In this document: positions 24,406-32,158 of the stretch, piece after piece
Position numbering within the stretch: position 1 is the first letter of the stretch
Layout of the letters: each line of letters starts with the position of its first letter
Source: JAOTZA01 sp965224065
Lineage (GTDB): Bacteria; Acidobacteriota; Thermoanaerobaculia; Multivoradales; JAHEKO01
Reading direction: 5' to 3'
NCBI GenBank assembly: GCA_965224065.1
Contig: CBDCYF010000005.1
Location: 2,232,001-2,296,000, forward strand
DNA length: 64,000 bases
Program-made: the position numbers and the translations under genes
Notes under the pieces: generated by a model
What the model was told of the DNA's origin: nothing
Database searches by the model: none
Seen by the model: only the letters and a program-made list of their open reading frames with translations

Positions 24406-26961
24406 CTAAGCCCGAGCCCGGGCGATCGCGCCGGCTGCGGCAAGGACCAACAACACGGCCGCCAGGGCCATGAGCCAGACCCAGGGTCGCGTGCGGAAGA
24501 CTCCACCAAGAGGCGGGGGCGCACCCACCAGCACGTAGCCACTCCACAGGTGTGGCGCGCGCCAGCGCTCGTCGGCGAGAAACCGCAGCTTGGTCCGGCG
24601 CAGCGCTTCGGCGGGCGACAGACCGCGGGAGAGAAAATCGTAGAAGTGGCTCATGAACACCGCCGTTGGCTGGTCGCCCACGTCCCAAAGCGTCGCCAGA
24701 ACCGACTCCGCGCCGGCAGCGAGAAACGAGCCGGTTATCGAGGTCAACGCTCGGCCATCCTCGGCGGCCGCAAACGCCGTCGAGCACGCCGCGAGCACCA
24801 CCAGGGAAGAGTCCACCGCGCTCGCGGCGATCTCGCTCGGATACAGCAAACCGTCGTCGCCCTCCCCAGGGGAGAGCAACACGGCGGCCCCGCGCTCGCC
24901 GGCCTGAGCCACCACCGTGTGGGTCGCAAAGTGGGTGACGGCGGCGCCACGCCGAGCCGTTTCGTGAAAGGCCTTTTCGGTCGCCGCCTCTCCGATCAAG
25001 ACCTGGGGCTCGCCACGAAAGCGCCGGGAGACAGCCCGGAGCTCGTCGCGAGAACGGGGAAGCGGCTTCAGATCGAGCCCCGCCATAAGAAAGGATGGAC
25101 GGGACCCCTCGCCCGGCATCACACCGCCAAGACCCAGAAAGCCGGTTTCTCGACGCGCCGCTCGGTGGTCGCCCGCCGGGTCTCGCAGTCCCCAAGCGCT
25201 CGGCAGGTACGAGATCGTCGCCACCTCCAACAGCATCCGACCGTCCCTGTCGAACGGCAACAGCTCAAACGGCACGTAGTGCAGACCCCGGTCCGGAGCC
25301 ACAAATACCGTCTGCCCCGACGTAGGAGGAGATCCCAAAGCGTCCAGGAGCGACCCCGACAGCGTCGCGAGGGAACGCGGTGTTGGAGGTTGACCGCTCG
25401 AAAGCTCGAGATGAAGCGCACGGACCGAGTCGAGCGTAGCCGGGCCTCCCTGCACACGAAACATCTGCACTCCGGAGCCGTCGACCTTCCATGCAAAGAC
25501 ATCCTCGGCCGAGACAAAGTATTCCAGCAACACATCCTCGCCGAGCCGCCTCTCGATCTCGGCCACTCCGAGCGCCCCGAGCGATCGCTGCTCCTGGGTC
25601 TCGATCGACCCGGAGCCCAGAGCGTCCAGAAGATCTCGCGCCTTCGCCCGTTGCGCGACCTCCAGGGCGCGGGCGTTGTACCCACCTTCATCGTCACTCC
25701 TGTCCAGCTCGGCGAGCGCCAGCACCGCGCCCGAATAGGCACGCCGCTTGTCGGCAAAGTACGACTCACGCAGCCCTCCAACCGGCGCCTCACCCCGCCC
25801 CTCTTCGACCGACTCGATCGCCCGTTCGAAATGGTCCAACGCCTGAAGCGGCTCTCCCTCCGCGAGCTCGACCTCTCCCAGACCCGTTTCGCAAGACCAC
25901 ACACCCTCGGCGGACCCGCTCTCCCGCGCCAGGAGTCCGCACCGTTCAAACATCTCGCGCGCCTCAGCACGCCGCTCCCGGTCGAGCAACAATCGGCCCA
26001 GAAACGAGCGCGCCTCGATCTCGACCTGATGATCGCCACCCCGCCGCGCCGTCGTGAGGGCGCGGCGGTAGGAAGCCTCGGCCGACCCGGGCTCGTCGAG
26101 GTTGAGATGACGCGCGATTCCGATATTGAGGCGCGCGTGGGCAGCGGCGGCCAAGTCACCCAGGTCCTCGTACAGGGTCTCCGCTCGCTCGAAGTCGGCG
26201 ACGGCTTGCACGGGGTCCCCCAGATTGCGGTAGACAACACCCATGTTCATTCGCACCGAGGCTCGCTGAACCAACGAAAGCGCTTCGCTTTCCTGGATCA
26301 GATCGCGGTAGATGGAAAGCGCTTCGCGGTGCGCCCCGAGTCGCTCCAGGACGACTCCGCGGTTGAGCCGCGCCGTTGCCAGTTGCCCTTCTGCCCACGG
26401 GGCCTCGCGATGGAGCGAGGCGATCTCGGCCACCTCGTCGTGCAGGGCCAGGGCCTCGTCGTAGCGACCCGTCGCCAACACCACGGCACCGAGATTCGAC
26501 AGGTTGATCGCTTGCCCTGCAGCGTCTCCTTGCTCGCGATTGATGGCCAGCGCTTCGCCGAGATTTTTCTCGGCGTCGGCATACCGGCCACGGCGCTGCT
26601 GAACGAGGCCCAGATTGTTGAGTGTCCGGGCCAGTCGGGGCGCGTCCGCCAGCGCACGGCGCAACTCCAGAGCCCGGCGACAGGCGATCTCGGCCTCGCG
26701 GTAATCGCCGAGACTGTCGAGGACCACACACAGGTTGTTATGCGCTACCGCCCGCGACGAGGGATCGAGGCCTTCACCCTCGAGGACCGCCCGGTAGGCG
26801 CGATCGGCTTGTTCGAGCCTTCCCGCGGCGTGATGCCGCCGCGCCTCATCCAGCGTGGTGATCCCCGCCGCAGAGACAGCGACGGGACCCGGCCAACCCG
26901 AGATCGCGGCCGCAAGGACCAGCGCCAATACGTGCCGGTCGATGAGCAAGCGACGAGGCAT
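24406..26961 (-). CDS. TPR-CHAT protease with signal peptide and C-terminal membrane anchor
   Basis: An 851-residue protein. A signal peptide (to about 32) precedes some nine TPR repeats (about 35-450, for example AHNNLCVVLDSLGDYREAEI, TLNNLGLVQQRRGRYADAEK). The C-terminal CHAT domain (about 530-820) is a caspase-like cysteine protease: catalytic His near residue 680 in VTHFATHTVV and catalytic Cys near 725 in VVLAACSTAF. A last hydrophobic helix (about 828-848) precedes a basic end, so the protease would face the periplasm. It is convergent with the cohesin-like gene with a six-base gap. The substrate is unknown. Confidence 0.88.
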   Translation of the reverse strand: MPRRLLIDRHVLALVLAAAISGWPGPVAVSAAGITTLDEARRHHAAGRLEQADRAYRAVLEGEGLDPSSRAVAHNNLCVVLDSLGDYREAEIACRRALELRRALADAPRLARTLNNLGLVQQRRGRYADAEKNLGEALAINREQGDAAGQAINLSNLGAVVLATGRYDEALALHDEVAEIASLHREAPWAEGQLATARLNRGVVLERLGAHREALSIYRDLIQESEALSLVQRASVRMNMGVVYRNLGDPVQAVADFERAETLYEDLGDLAAAAHARLNIGIARHLNLDEPGSAEASYRRALTTARRGGDHQVEIEARSFLGRLLLDRERRAEAREMFERCGLLARESGSAEGVWSCETGLGEVELAEGEPLQALDHFERAIESVEEGRGEAPVGGLRESYFADKRRAYSGAVLALAELDRSDDEGGYNARALEVAQRAKARDLLDALGSGSIETQEQRSLGALGVAEIERRLGEDVLLEYFVSAEDVFAWKVDGSGVQMFRVQGGPATLDSVRALHLELSSGQPPTPRSLATLSGSLLDALGSPPTSGQTVFVAPDRGLHYVPFELLPFDRDGRMLLEVATISYLPSAWGLRDPAGDHRAARRETGFLGLGGVMPGEGSRPSFLMAGLDLKPLPRSRDELRAVSRRFRGEPQVLIGEAATEKAFHETARRGAAVTHFATHTVVAQAGERGAAVLLSPGEGDDGLLYPSEIAASAVDSSLVVLAACSTAFAAAEDGRALTSITGSFLAAGAESVLATLWDVGDQPTAVFMSHFYDFLSRGLSPAEALRRTKLRFLADERWRAPHLWSGYVLVGAPPPLGGVFRTRPWVWLMALAAVLLVLAAAGAIARARA

Positions 26962-27026
26962 TTGATTCCGTTACCATTTTGGCACGGCCCCGGAGCACAC
27001 GGAGCCCACTCAAACCGGCGGAGACG

Positions 27027-27704
27027 ATGAGAATCCTGGTCGTCGAAGACGAAGAAACCCTGGCGAGCGCGGTGGTCGATCTGCTGCGCGGGGAGAGCTA
27101 CGCGGTCGACCTGGCGCTCGACGGAGAGACCGCCTCGGAGTTGATGGACGTCAACTCCTACGACTGCGTGCTGCTCGACTGGTCTGTTCCCGGCCGCTCC
27201 GGGATGGAGCTCTTACGCGAGTGGCGCGAGGCCGGCAACCAGACCCCGATTCTCATGCTCACCGGACGGACAGCCGTCGAAGACCGGGTCAACGGTCTCG
27301 ACACCGGCGCCGATGATTATCTGACCAAGCCTTTCTCTCTGGTCGAGCTGGTGGCCAGGGTGCGGAGCCTTCTCCGACGCCGGCCCAAGCCGCTTCAAAA
27401 TTGTCTCGCGGCCGCGGACCTGGAGATGGACCGCGCCAAACACACCGTGACGGTGGCAGACCACCTGCTCGACCTCTCGCCCAAGGAATTCGCGCTTCTC
27501 GAATACCTGCTCAACCGCGTGGACCAGGTGGCCACCCGAACCGAGATCATCGAGCACGTGTGGGACGACTCTTTCGATTCGATGAGCAACCTGGTCGACG
27601 TCACCGTCTACAAGGTGCGCAAAAAGATCGACGGCGATCGCGAAGGGAAGCTGCTCCACACCGTCAAGGGTGTCGGCTACGTTCTCAAAAGCAGGCGCTC
27701 GTGA
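27027..27704 (+). CDS. OmpR/PhoB-family response regulator
   Basis: A 225-residue regulator from ATG 27027 with GGAG five bases upstream. The receiver has the acidic residues in VVEDEE, phosphorylated Asp51 (LLDWSVPG), Thr in MLTG and Lys in LTKPFS. The winged-helix DNA-binding domain (about 128-222) has LSPKEFALLEYLLNR and VDVTVYKVRKKID. Its stop overlaps the GTG of the kinase gene (GTGA). The target genes are unknown. Confidence 0.93.
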   Translation: MRILVVEDEETLASAVVDLLRGESYAVDLALDGETASELMDVNSYDCVLLDWSVPGRSGMELLREWREAGNQTPILMLTGRTAVEDRVNGLDTGADDYLTKPFSLVELVARVRSLLRRRPKPLQNCLAAADLEMDRAKHTVTVADHLLDLSPKEFALLEYLLNRVDQVATRTEIIEHVWDDSFDSMSNLVDVTVYKVRKKIDGDREGKLLHTVKGVGYVLKSRRS

Positions 27705-29476
27705 AACGCGGCTACGGGATGCCGCTGCTGGTGCTGGCGCTCGGGGCCGGCTCGATCCTGCTGCTGTTGGGCAACAACTGGATTCGGGAAAGAACCATTG
27801 CCGACGACATCGGCTCACTGCGCGCGGTCGAGGAGATCCAGACTCACATGGCGATCGCTCATCTGTGGATCGAAGAGTACGTCACAGGAGACGACGTCGA
27901 CTTGGAAGAGATCGAGCGCAGTCTGGCCCGCAGCTTGGAGCTGGCCGAGCTCACCGCGACGAGGTCCGCGGCGCGGACGAACCCTACGGACCCGCAGACG
28001 GATTCGATCGCCGCGCTGGCCGAGAACACGTCCCGTCGCATCGAGGACTTTGGACGCCTGACGCGATCGCGCCGCCAGGATTCGGCCGCCGGGCTCGACG
28101 TCGGCGTCGGATCCCCCGTGGATGTGGCGTATGACGCGGCGTTCTCCGGGCTCCGTGCCGATCTGGGCCGGCTCGAGAAAGCCCTGACCCGGCGTCTGGA
28201 AAGCTCCGAGCGCCGTGCCCGCTTCGTGTTTCGCAGCCTGTTGCTGGCCTGGTCGCTCATCGTCCTGATCGCGGCAGCCGGCCTCTGGAGCCGTGCGCGG
28301 CAACAGCTACAGATCGAGCAAGCGCTGGGCGACAGCCGGACACAGCTCCTCCAGGCGCAGAAGATGGAATCGGTGGGCCGGCTGGCCGGCGGTCTGGCCC
28401 ACGACATCAACAACTACCTCGCGGCAATCGCCGCGCAGAGCGAGTTGGTACGAATGAAGGCCGAGCCCGAAAGCTCCACGGCAAAACGGATGGACGCCGT
28501 ATTGGCCACGACACGGCGGGCGGGCGCCCTGATCGAGCGTCTGCTCGCCTTCAGCCGCCGCCAGCCGGCCCGCCCGGAGCCGGTGCACATCGGAGCCGTC
28601 CTCGACGACTTGGACGCCATGTTGAGAAGGCTGTTGGGCGAGGACATCGAGCTCGAGATTCGAACCGCTCCCGACCTGTGGCCGGTCGAGATCGACGCCT
28701 CGCAGCTCGAGCAGATCGTGCTCAACCTGGCGGTCAACGCCCGCGAGGCCATGCCGAGGGGAGGAAACATCACCCTCGAGGCCAAGAACCGACCGGCCGG
28801 GGAAAAACTCCGCGAGCCCCAGACCGACTCCGTCGCGTTGACGGTGCGTGATACCGGCCACGGGATTCCAGAGTCCCTGCGGCAGAAAATTTTTGACCCC
28901 TTCTTCACCACCAAGGAAGAGACCCACAGCGGACTGGGACTGGCCACCGTGCTCGGGATCGTCGAGCAAAACGGCGGCCGGGTGGAAGTCGAATCGACCG
29001 GCGACGGTACGACCTTCGAGGTGCGGCTGCCGCGCAGCCACAAAACGCCGGCGGAGCCACATCACCAACCGACCGACCGCGAGCTACCACCGGGGAAAGG
29101 CAGCGAGATCCTGCTGGTCGAGGACAACGTCGAGCTCCGGCGCTCGACCCACGATCTGCTGCGCGCTTGGGGCCACTCCGTGACCCCGGTCGGCGACGGA
29201 GAAGAGGCCGTACGGATCTTCGAGGGAAACGAGACCCGCTTCGACCTCGTCATCACCGACGTCGTCATGCCCGGGCTCGGTGGCCGGGAAGTAGTGGAAC
29301 GGCTGCGGCAAACCGATCCCGCGCTACGCGTCCTTTACATCTCCGGCCATACCGACGACGTCGTATTGCGCCACGGACTCGAGGCCGGAAGGATCGATCT
29401 GCTTCAGAAGCCGTTCTCGGCGCGGCAGCTCGCCGAGCGAGTCCGAGCCGCCCTGGACCGGCCGGCGACCGGCTAA
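27701..29476 (+). CDS. Hybrid sensor histidine kinase with C-terminal receiver
   Basis: A 591-residue membrane kinase from GTG 27701. Helices at about 8-24 and 178-196 enclose a helical exterior sensor of around 150 residues. The HisKA box GGLAHDINNYLA carries His234; the ATPase domain has the N-box LNLAVNAREAM, G1 DTGHGIP and G2 GLGLATVLGIVEQNGG. After a linker a receiver (about 465-588) has VEDNVE, phospho-acceptor Asp520 in ITDVVMPG and Lys in LQKPF. It pairs with the regulator just upstream. Having its own receiver plus a separate DNA-binding partner implies a phosphorelay or self-tuning. Confidence 0.92.
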   Translation: MKRGYGMPLLVLALGAGSILLLLGNNWIRERTIADDIGSLRAVEEIQTHMAIAHLWIEEYVTGDDVDLEEIERSLARSLELAELTATRSAARTNPTDPQTDSIAALAENTSRRIEDFGRLTRSRRQDSAAGLDVGVGSPVDVAYDAAFSGLRADLGRLEKALTRRLESSERRARFVFRSLLLAWSLIVLIAAAGLWSRARQQLQIEQALGDSRTQLLQAQKMESVGRLAGGLAHDINNYLAAIAAQSELVRMKAEPESSTAKRMDAVLATTRRAGALIERLLAFSRRQPARPEPVHIGAVLDDLDAMLRRLLGEDIELEIRTAPDLWPVEIDASQLEQIVLNLAVNAREAMPRGGNITLEAKNRPAGEKLREPQTDSVALTVRDTGHGIPESLRQKIFDPFFTTKEETHSGLGLATVLGIVEQNGGRVEVESTGDGTTFEVRLPRSHKTPAEPHHQPTDRELPPGKGSEILLVEDNVELRRSTHDLLRAWGHSVTPVGDGEEAVRIFEGNETRFDLVITDVVMPGLGGREVVERLRQTDPALRVLYISGHTDDVVLRHGLEAGRIDLLQKPFSARQLAERVRAALDRPATG

Positions 29477-29499
29477 CGCGCATCCCAGCCTGTCCTGGC

Positions 29500-29519
29500 C
29501 GGTCCGGCGACCTCGCCGG
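29500..29519. terminator. Hairpin after the hybrid kinase gene
   Basis: CCGGCGA and TCGCCGG form a tight stem with a two-base loop, 25 bases after the kinase stop. No T-run follows, so it is at best a weak or factor-aided terminator. Confidence 0.3.
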
Positions 29520-29540
29520 TCCAAAATCTGAGACAAGCAC

Positions 29541-29585
29541 GCTTGACATTTTGTCTTTCGTCCTTTACTGTTGGTCGTGTCAAGC
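29541..29585 (+). promoter_or_regulatory. Promoter overlapped by nested palindromes
   Basis: A -35 TTGACA at 29543-29548 and a -10 TACTGT at 29566-29571 are 17 bases apart. GACA-TTT-TGTC forms a perfect small palindrome over the -35, and GCTTGACA (29541-29548) is mirrored by TGTCAAGC (29578-29585). A further TGTCAAG occurs at 29599. These are good candidate operators for the XRE repressor encoded two genes downstream. Confidence 0.7.
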
Positions 29586-29617
29586 AAACACGACTAACTG
29601 TCAAGGAGAGCTGACCC

Positions 29618-30046
29618 GTGGAAATCACCCGAAAACCCTTCTGGAAACGCTGCGATATGACCGAACGCGACCGCCGGAACCAGTGGAAGGTGCTGGCCTG
29701 GCTCGCCATGTGGACGATCACCTGGCTGGCCGCCTCCCTGGCGATCAAGAGCGGATGGGTGTCCGCCGGGACCCCCGCAACCATTGCGGCCCTGCTGCCG
29801 CTGGTGCCGGGGCTTCTGCTCTTGGTGGCCTTCAGCAAATTCCTGCGCCAGGCCGACGAGCTCCAGCGCAAGATTCAACTCGACGCACTCGCCCTGGGAT
29901 TCGGAGCCGGCCTGATCGGCACCATCGCCTATCAACTACTCGAGCGCGCGGGAGTCATCCTCGAGACCGACGTCTCCGACATCGCCGTCCTGATGATGGT
30001 GGTCTACGCCTACGGCGTCATCGCCGGCCAGCGGAGATACGCATGA
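29618..30046 (+). CDS. Four-helix membrane protein in XRE operon
   Basis: A 142-residue inner-membrane protein from GTG 29618, with AAGGAGAG upstream. Four hydrophobic helices are predicted at about 26-45, 50-70, 87-107 and 115-134; the loop after helix 2 has LRQADELQRKIQLDALALGFG, a pattern seen in small DUF membrane proteins encoded next to short XRE regulators. The stop overlaps the regulator start (ATGA). I cannot assign a function. The pair may form an autoregulated envelope-stress or transport module. Confidence 0.8.
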   Translation: MEITRKPFWKRCDMTERDRRNQWKVLAWLAMWTITWLAASLAIKSGWVSAGTPATIAALLPLVPGLLLLVAFSKFLRQADELQRKIQLDALALGFGAGLIGTIAYQLLERAGVILETDVSDIAVLMMVVYAYGVIAGQRRYA

Positions 30047-30264
30047 AAAACCGCCTCAAAGTCCTACGCGCCGAGCGCGACTGGACCCAGGCGCGGCTGG
30101 CGGCCGAGCTCGAAGTCTCACGACAGACCGTCAACGCTATCGAGACCGGAAAATTCGCCCCCAGCCTGCCGCTCGCCTTCCGGATCGCCACCGTCTTCGA
30201 TCAACCGATCGAGTCGATCTTCCGGGGGAATGATGGGGGAAAGGAAGAGAGGGAGAGCTCCTAG
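30043..30264 (+). CDS. Short XRE-family transcriptional regulator
   Basis: A 73-residue helix-turn-helix protein from ATG 30043 (ATGA overlap). The Cro/CI fold covers residues 1-62: KVLRAERDWTQARLAAELEV then SRQTVNAIETGKFAPSLPLA, the recognition helix, and FDQPIESIF. This is the YozG-like class of very short regulators. It most likely represses its own operon through the palindromes at 29541-29585. Its stop codon overlaps the stop of a broken minus-strand gene. Confidence 0.9.
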   Translation: MKNRLKVLRAERDWTQARLAAELEVSRQTVNAIETGKFAPSLPLAFRIATVFDQPIESIFRGNDGGKEERESS

Positions 30265-30455
30265 GCCGGAAGCCCCATGCGTTGAAGAATTTCCGCGAAG
30301 CGTGGATCGCCCCGCAACTGGTCGAACGCTGGCGAGATGCCGGCAAACGGCAGGAAGAACGAGCGTTCGGAGTACGCCTCCTCCAACCACCGGATCGCCT
30401 CGTCGGCTCGACCTTCTCCCTCTTTTGGGAAGATCGCGCTGCTATCATCAAACAC
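30261..30455 (-). pseudogene. C-terminal remnant of a TPR-type protein
   Basis: Sixty-four codons reading DEAIRWLEEAYSERSFFLPF, a spacer, then FDQLRGDPRFAEILQRMGLP and a stop. This is the usual last TPR helix pair and C-terminus of large TPR proteins fused to kinases or winged-helix domains (LRSDPRF...LRRMGLP). Nothing upstream on the strand continues the protein, since the sequence changes to an unrelated lipoprotein gene. It looks like a fragment left by a deletion or insertion. Confidence 0.6.
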
Positions 30456-30464
30456 GGCTTTTCC

Positions 30465-31466
30465 ATGCTCTGCTACGAGCGCCTACGTCGAGCACCACTC
30501 GGCATCACTTCCGCCCTCGGCGTCCTCGTCTGCCTCGCCTGCCAAAACAACCCGGCTAAGACCGATGCCGACCGCATCGCGGACGTTCACGCTATCGCGT
30601 CCATGGCGGAAGAGTTCAAGGAAGCCACCGGCTTCTACCCGCTGGCCGATGTCTACGTCAACGTTCCGGTCAGCGTTAATCTGTCGGAACGCCGGTTACC
30701 CGTGAACTACCAGTATCCCCCCAGCGGGCAGTCGGGTTCGGTGCGGACCGTCAGAGAGTTCGAGGAGTATCTGAAGAGGACACTCGGACCGGAGCTCGAG
30801 GTTCCCAAAGACAACCGTCCGCTCGACGAACTTCCCCTTTTCTACTACTACCTTTTCGACGGCGAGAACTACCGCGTTGGGGCGGTCCTCGACGAGGCCA
30901 CCGAGAACACCCGTACCGTGGCCGACCTCTACGAGAAGTACGAAATCGGCTCGAAGGCCATTCCCGAAAGGAACATTTGGCGTTTCGATGCGGCCCTAGG
31001 GAAGCCGGTCGGGCAGGCCGAAGCCGCCGGCCTGTCCCGCTACGCCGCCCAGCCGACGCCTCGCCTGGCCTGGGAGCGTTGGCTCGAAACTCAGATCCGA
31101 GGCATCACGAACTCTGAACTCGGCCTCTATACCGACGCCTCCAAGGCCATCCTCCGCAAGAGCTCCAGCGGTCATGGCCAGGCACTCATAGCAAAGAGGT
31201 ACAAGGACGCCCGCCCGGACATTCGCATCCGGGGCAGCCTCGCAGCCGTCGTCTTTCCCGAAGACCGCAACTACCGTCTAGCACCCTGGTTCTTCCGTAA
31301 GGGCGAGAAGGGCTGGCAGTTCGACGGCTCCGTGCTCCCCGAGGTCATCGGCTACAACCAGAAAGACCAGTGGCGCTTCAGGACCACCGACCATGTCTAT
31401 GCCTGGGCCTTCGAGGACTACGAGATCGACGGCAACGGGTTCGCGAAGCCAGGTAAAGAGCGGTGA
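30465..31466 (+). CDS. Hypothetical lipoprotein
   Basis: A 333-residue protein from ATG 30465. The signal peptide ends with LVCLAC, placing a lipidated cysteine near residue 26. The start of the mature protein (HAIASMAEEFKEATGFYPLAD) resembles pseudopilin-type or secretin-associated helices that precede a small beta domain, but I cannot confirm a family. The rest is mixed alpha/beta with aromatic-rich segments (YYYLFDGENYRVG). Base composition is a little less GC-rich than the neighbours. It lies in the segment beside the tRNA-Arg att-like repeat and may be acquired DNA. Confidence 0.6.
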   Translation: MLCYERLRRAPLGITSALGVLVCLACQNNPAKTDADRIADVHAIASMAEEFKEATGFYPLADVYVNVPVSVNLSERRLPVNYQYPPSGQSGSVRTVREFEEYLKRTLGPELEVPKDNRPLDELPLFYYYLFDGENYRVGAVLDEATENTRTVADLYEKYEIGSKAIPERNIWRFDAALGKPVGQAEAAGLSRYAAQPTPRLAWERWLETQIRGITNSELGLYTDASKAILRKSSSGHGQALIAKRYKDARPDIRIRGSLAAVVFPEDRNYRLAPWFFRKGEKGWQFDGSVLPEVIGYNQKDQWRFRTTDHVYAWAFEDYEIDGNGFAKPGKER

Positions 31467-31535
31467 CCGGGAGCAGGGGAGATCACATCAAGAGAGGCGA
31501 AATTGATCTCAAACCGCCGCAGAGAAACGTAGAAG

Positions 31536-31559
31536 AAATGGTGCGCCCTAGAGGATTCG
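31536..31559. repeat. Direct repeat of the tRNA-Arg 3' end (att-like)
   Basis: A perfect 24-base copy of the CCA end, acceptor strand and part of the T-arm of the tRNA-Arg(CCG) gene; the second copy is 31636-31659, exactly 100 bases away, inside and just past the tRNA. Duplicated tRNA 3' ends are the classic mark of tyrosine-recombinase integration. No integrase gene is present. Confidence 0.75.
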
Positions 31560-31617
31560 CTACCGAGCGAAAGCGATCGTAGATCGCTGAGCGACGTCCG
31601 AGGACTCGAGGGCGAAT

Positions 31618-31640
31618 CATTTTCACCGATGGTGAAAATG
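31618..31640 (-). terminator. Perfect hairpin at the 3' end of tRNA-Arg(CCG)
   Basis: CATTTTCACC and GGTGAAAATG form a perfect 10-base stem with a GAT loop. It touches the CCA end of the tRNA (31639-31641) on the minus strand and could terminate the tRNA array or mark the recombination core. No T-run beyond the stem. Confidence 0.5.
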
Positions 31641-31715
31641 GTGCGCCCTAGAGGATTCGAACCTCTGACCTACAGCTCCGGAGGCTGTCGCTCTATCCAG
31701 CTGAGCTAAGGGCGC
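31639..31715 (-). tRNA. tRNA-Arg (anticodon CCG)
   Basis: A 77-base cloverleaf. Acceptor GCGCCCT, D-arm GCTCAGCTGGATAGAGC, anticodon stem ACAGC/GCTGT with loop CTCCGGA, T-loop TTCGAAT, and the CCA end is encoded. Anticodon CCG reads CGG. Confidence 0.95.
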
Positions 31716-31731
31716 TTGGAAGATCGTCTGA

Positions 31732-31807
31732 TGGGGTGGGTGAGGGGATTTGAACCCCCAACCACTGGAACCACAATCCAGGGCTCTACCATTGAGCTAC
31801 ACCCACC
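31732..31807 (-). tRNA. tRNA-His (anticodon GTG)
   Basis: A 76-base gene. The acceptor stem GTGGGTG/CACCCAC carries the extra 5' G (G-1) opposite discriminator C, both hallmarks of histidine tRNA. The anticodon loop is TTGTGGT and CCA is encoded. Confidence 0.95.
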
Positions 31808-31876
31808 ACAAGGCGGACAGCGAAGAATAAGGGCTTGTGATTCACGGTCCCGTTTCGCTATTCGCCGTTTTCTGAT

Positions 31877-31953
31877 TGGCCTGCCTGGAGGGATTCGAAC
31901 CCCCGACCCGCGGCTTAGAAGGCCGCTGCTCTATCCAGCTGAGCTACAGGCAG
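31877..31953 (-). tRNA. tRNA-Arg (anticodon TCT)
   Basis: A 77-base cloverleaf with acceptor stem CTGCCTG/CAGGCAG, anticodon stem GCGGC/GCCGC, loop CTTCTAA and encoded CCA. Anticodon TCT reads AGA and AGG, which are rare in this GC-rich sequence. Confidence 0.94.
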
Positions 31954-32008
31954 CCGAGGTGGGCAACCGGTGGAACCGGGGGCCCGAATTGCCGAATCGC
32001 CCTCATTA

Positions 32009-32082
32009 TCGGGGCGCCGAGATTTGAACTCGGGACCCCCTGCTCCCAAAGCAGGTGCGCTACCAGGCTGCGCCACGCCCCG
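32009..32082 (-). tRNA. tRNA-Pro (anticodon TGG)
   Basis: A 74-base cloverleaf with acceptor stem CGGGGCG/CGCCCCG, anticodon stem CCTGC/GCAGG and loop TTTGGGA. Unlike the other three tRNA genes here, no CCA is encoded after the discriminator, so it must be added enzymatically. Confidence 0.94.
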
Positions 32083-32158
32083 TCAGGGTCGGTCAGTCTA
32101 CGAGAGCGCCCCAGGGGTGTCAATTTGGGCGCGGGCACTAGAATGGCGATCTGTGTGG

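Noticed and set aside
24550..27030. 826-codon plus-strand open frame
   Set aside because: Antisense shadow of the CHAT protease gene; low-complexity composition and no motif.
31467..31638. Integrated prophage beside tRNA-Arg
   Set aside because: The att-like repeat is real, but no integrase, capsid or other phage gene is present, so only a remnant or integration scar can be claimed.
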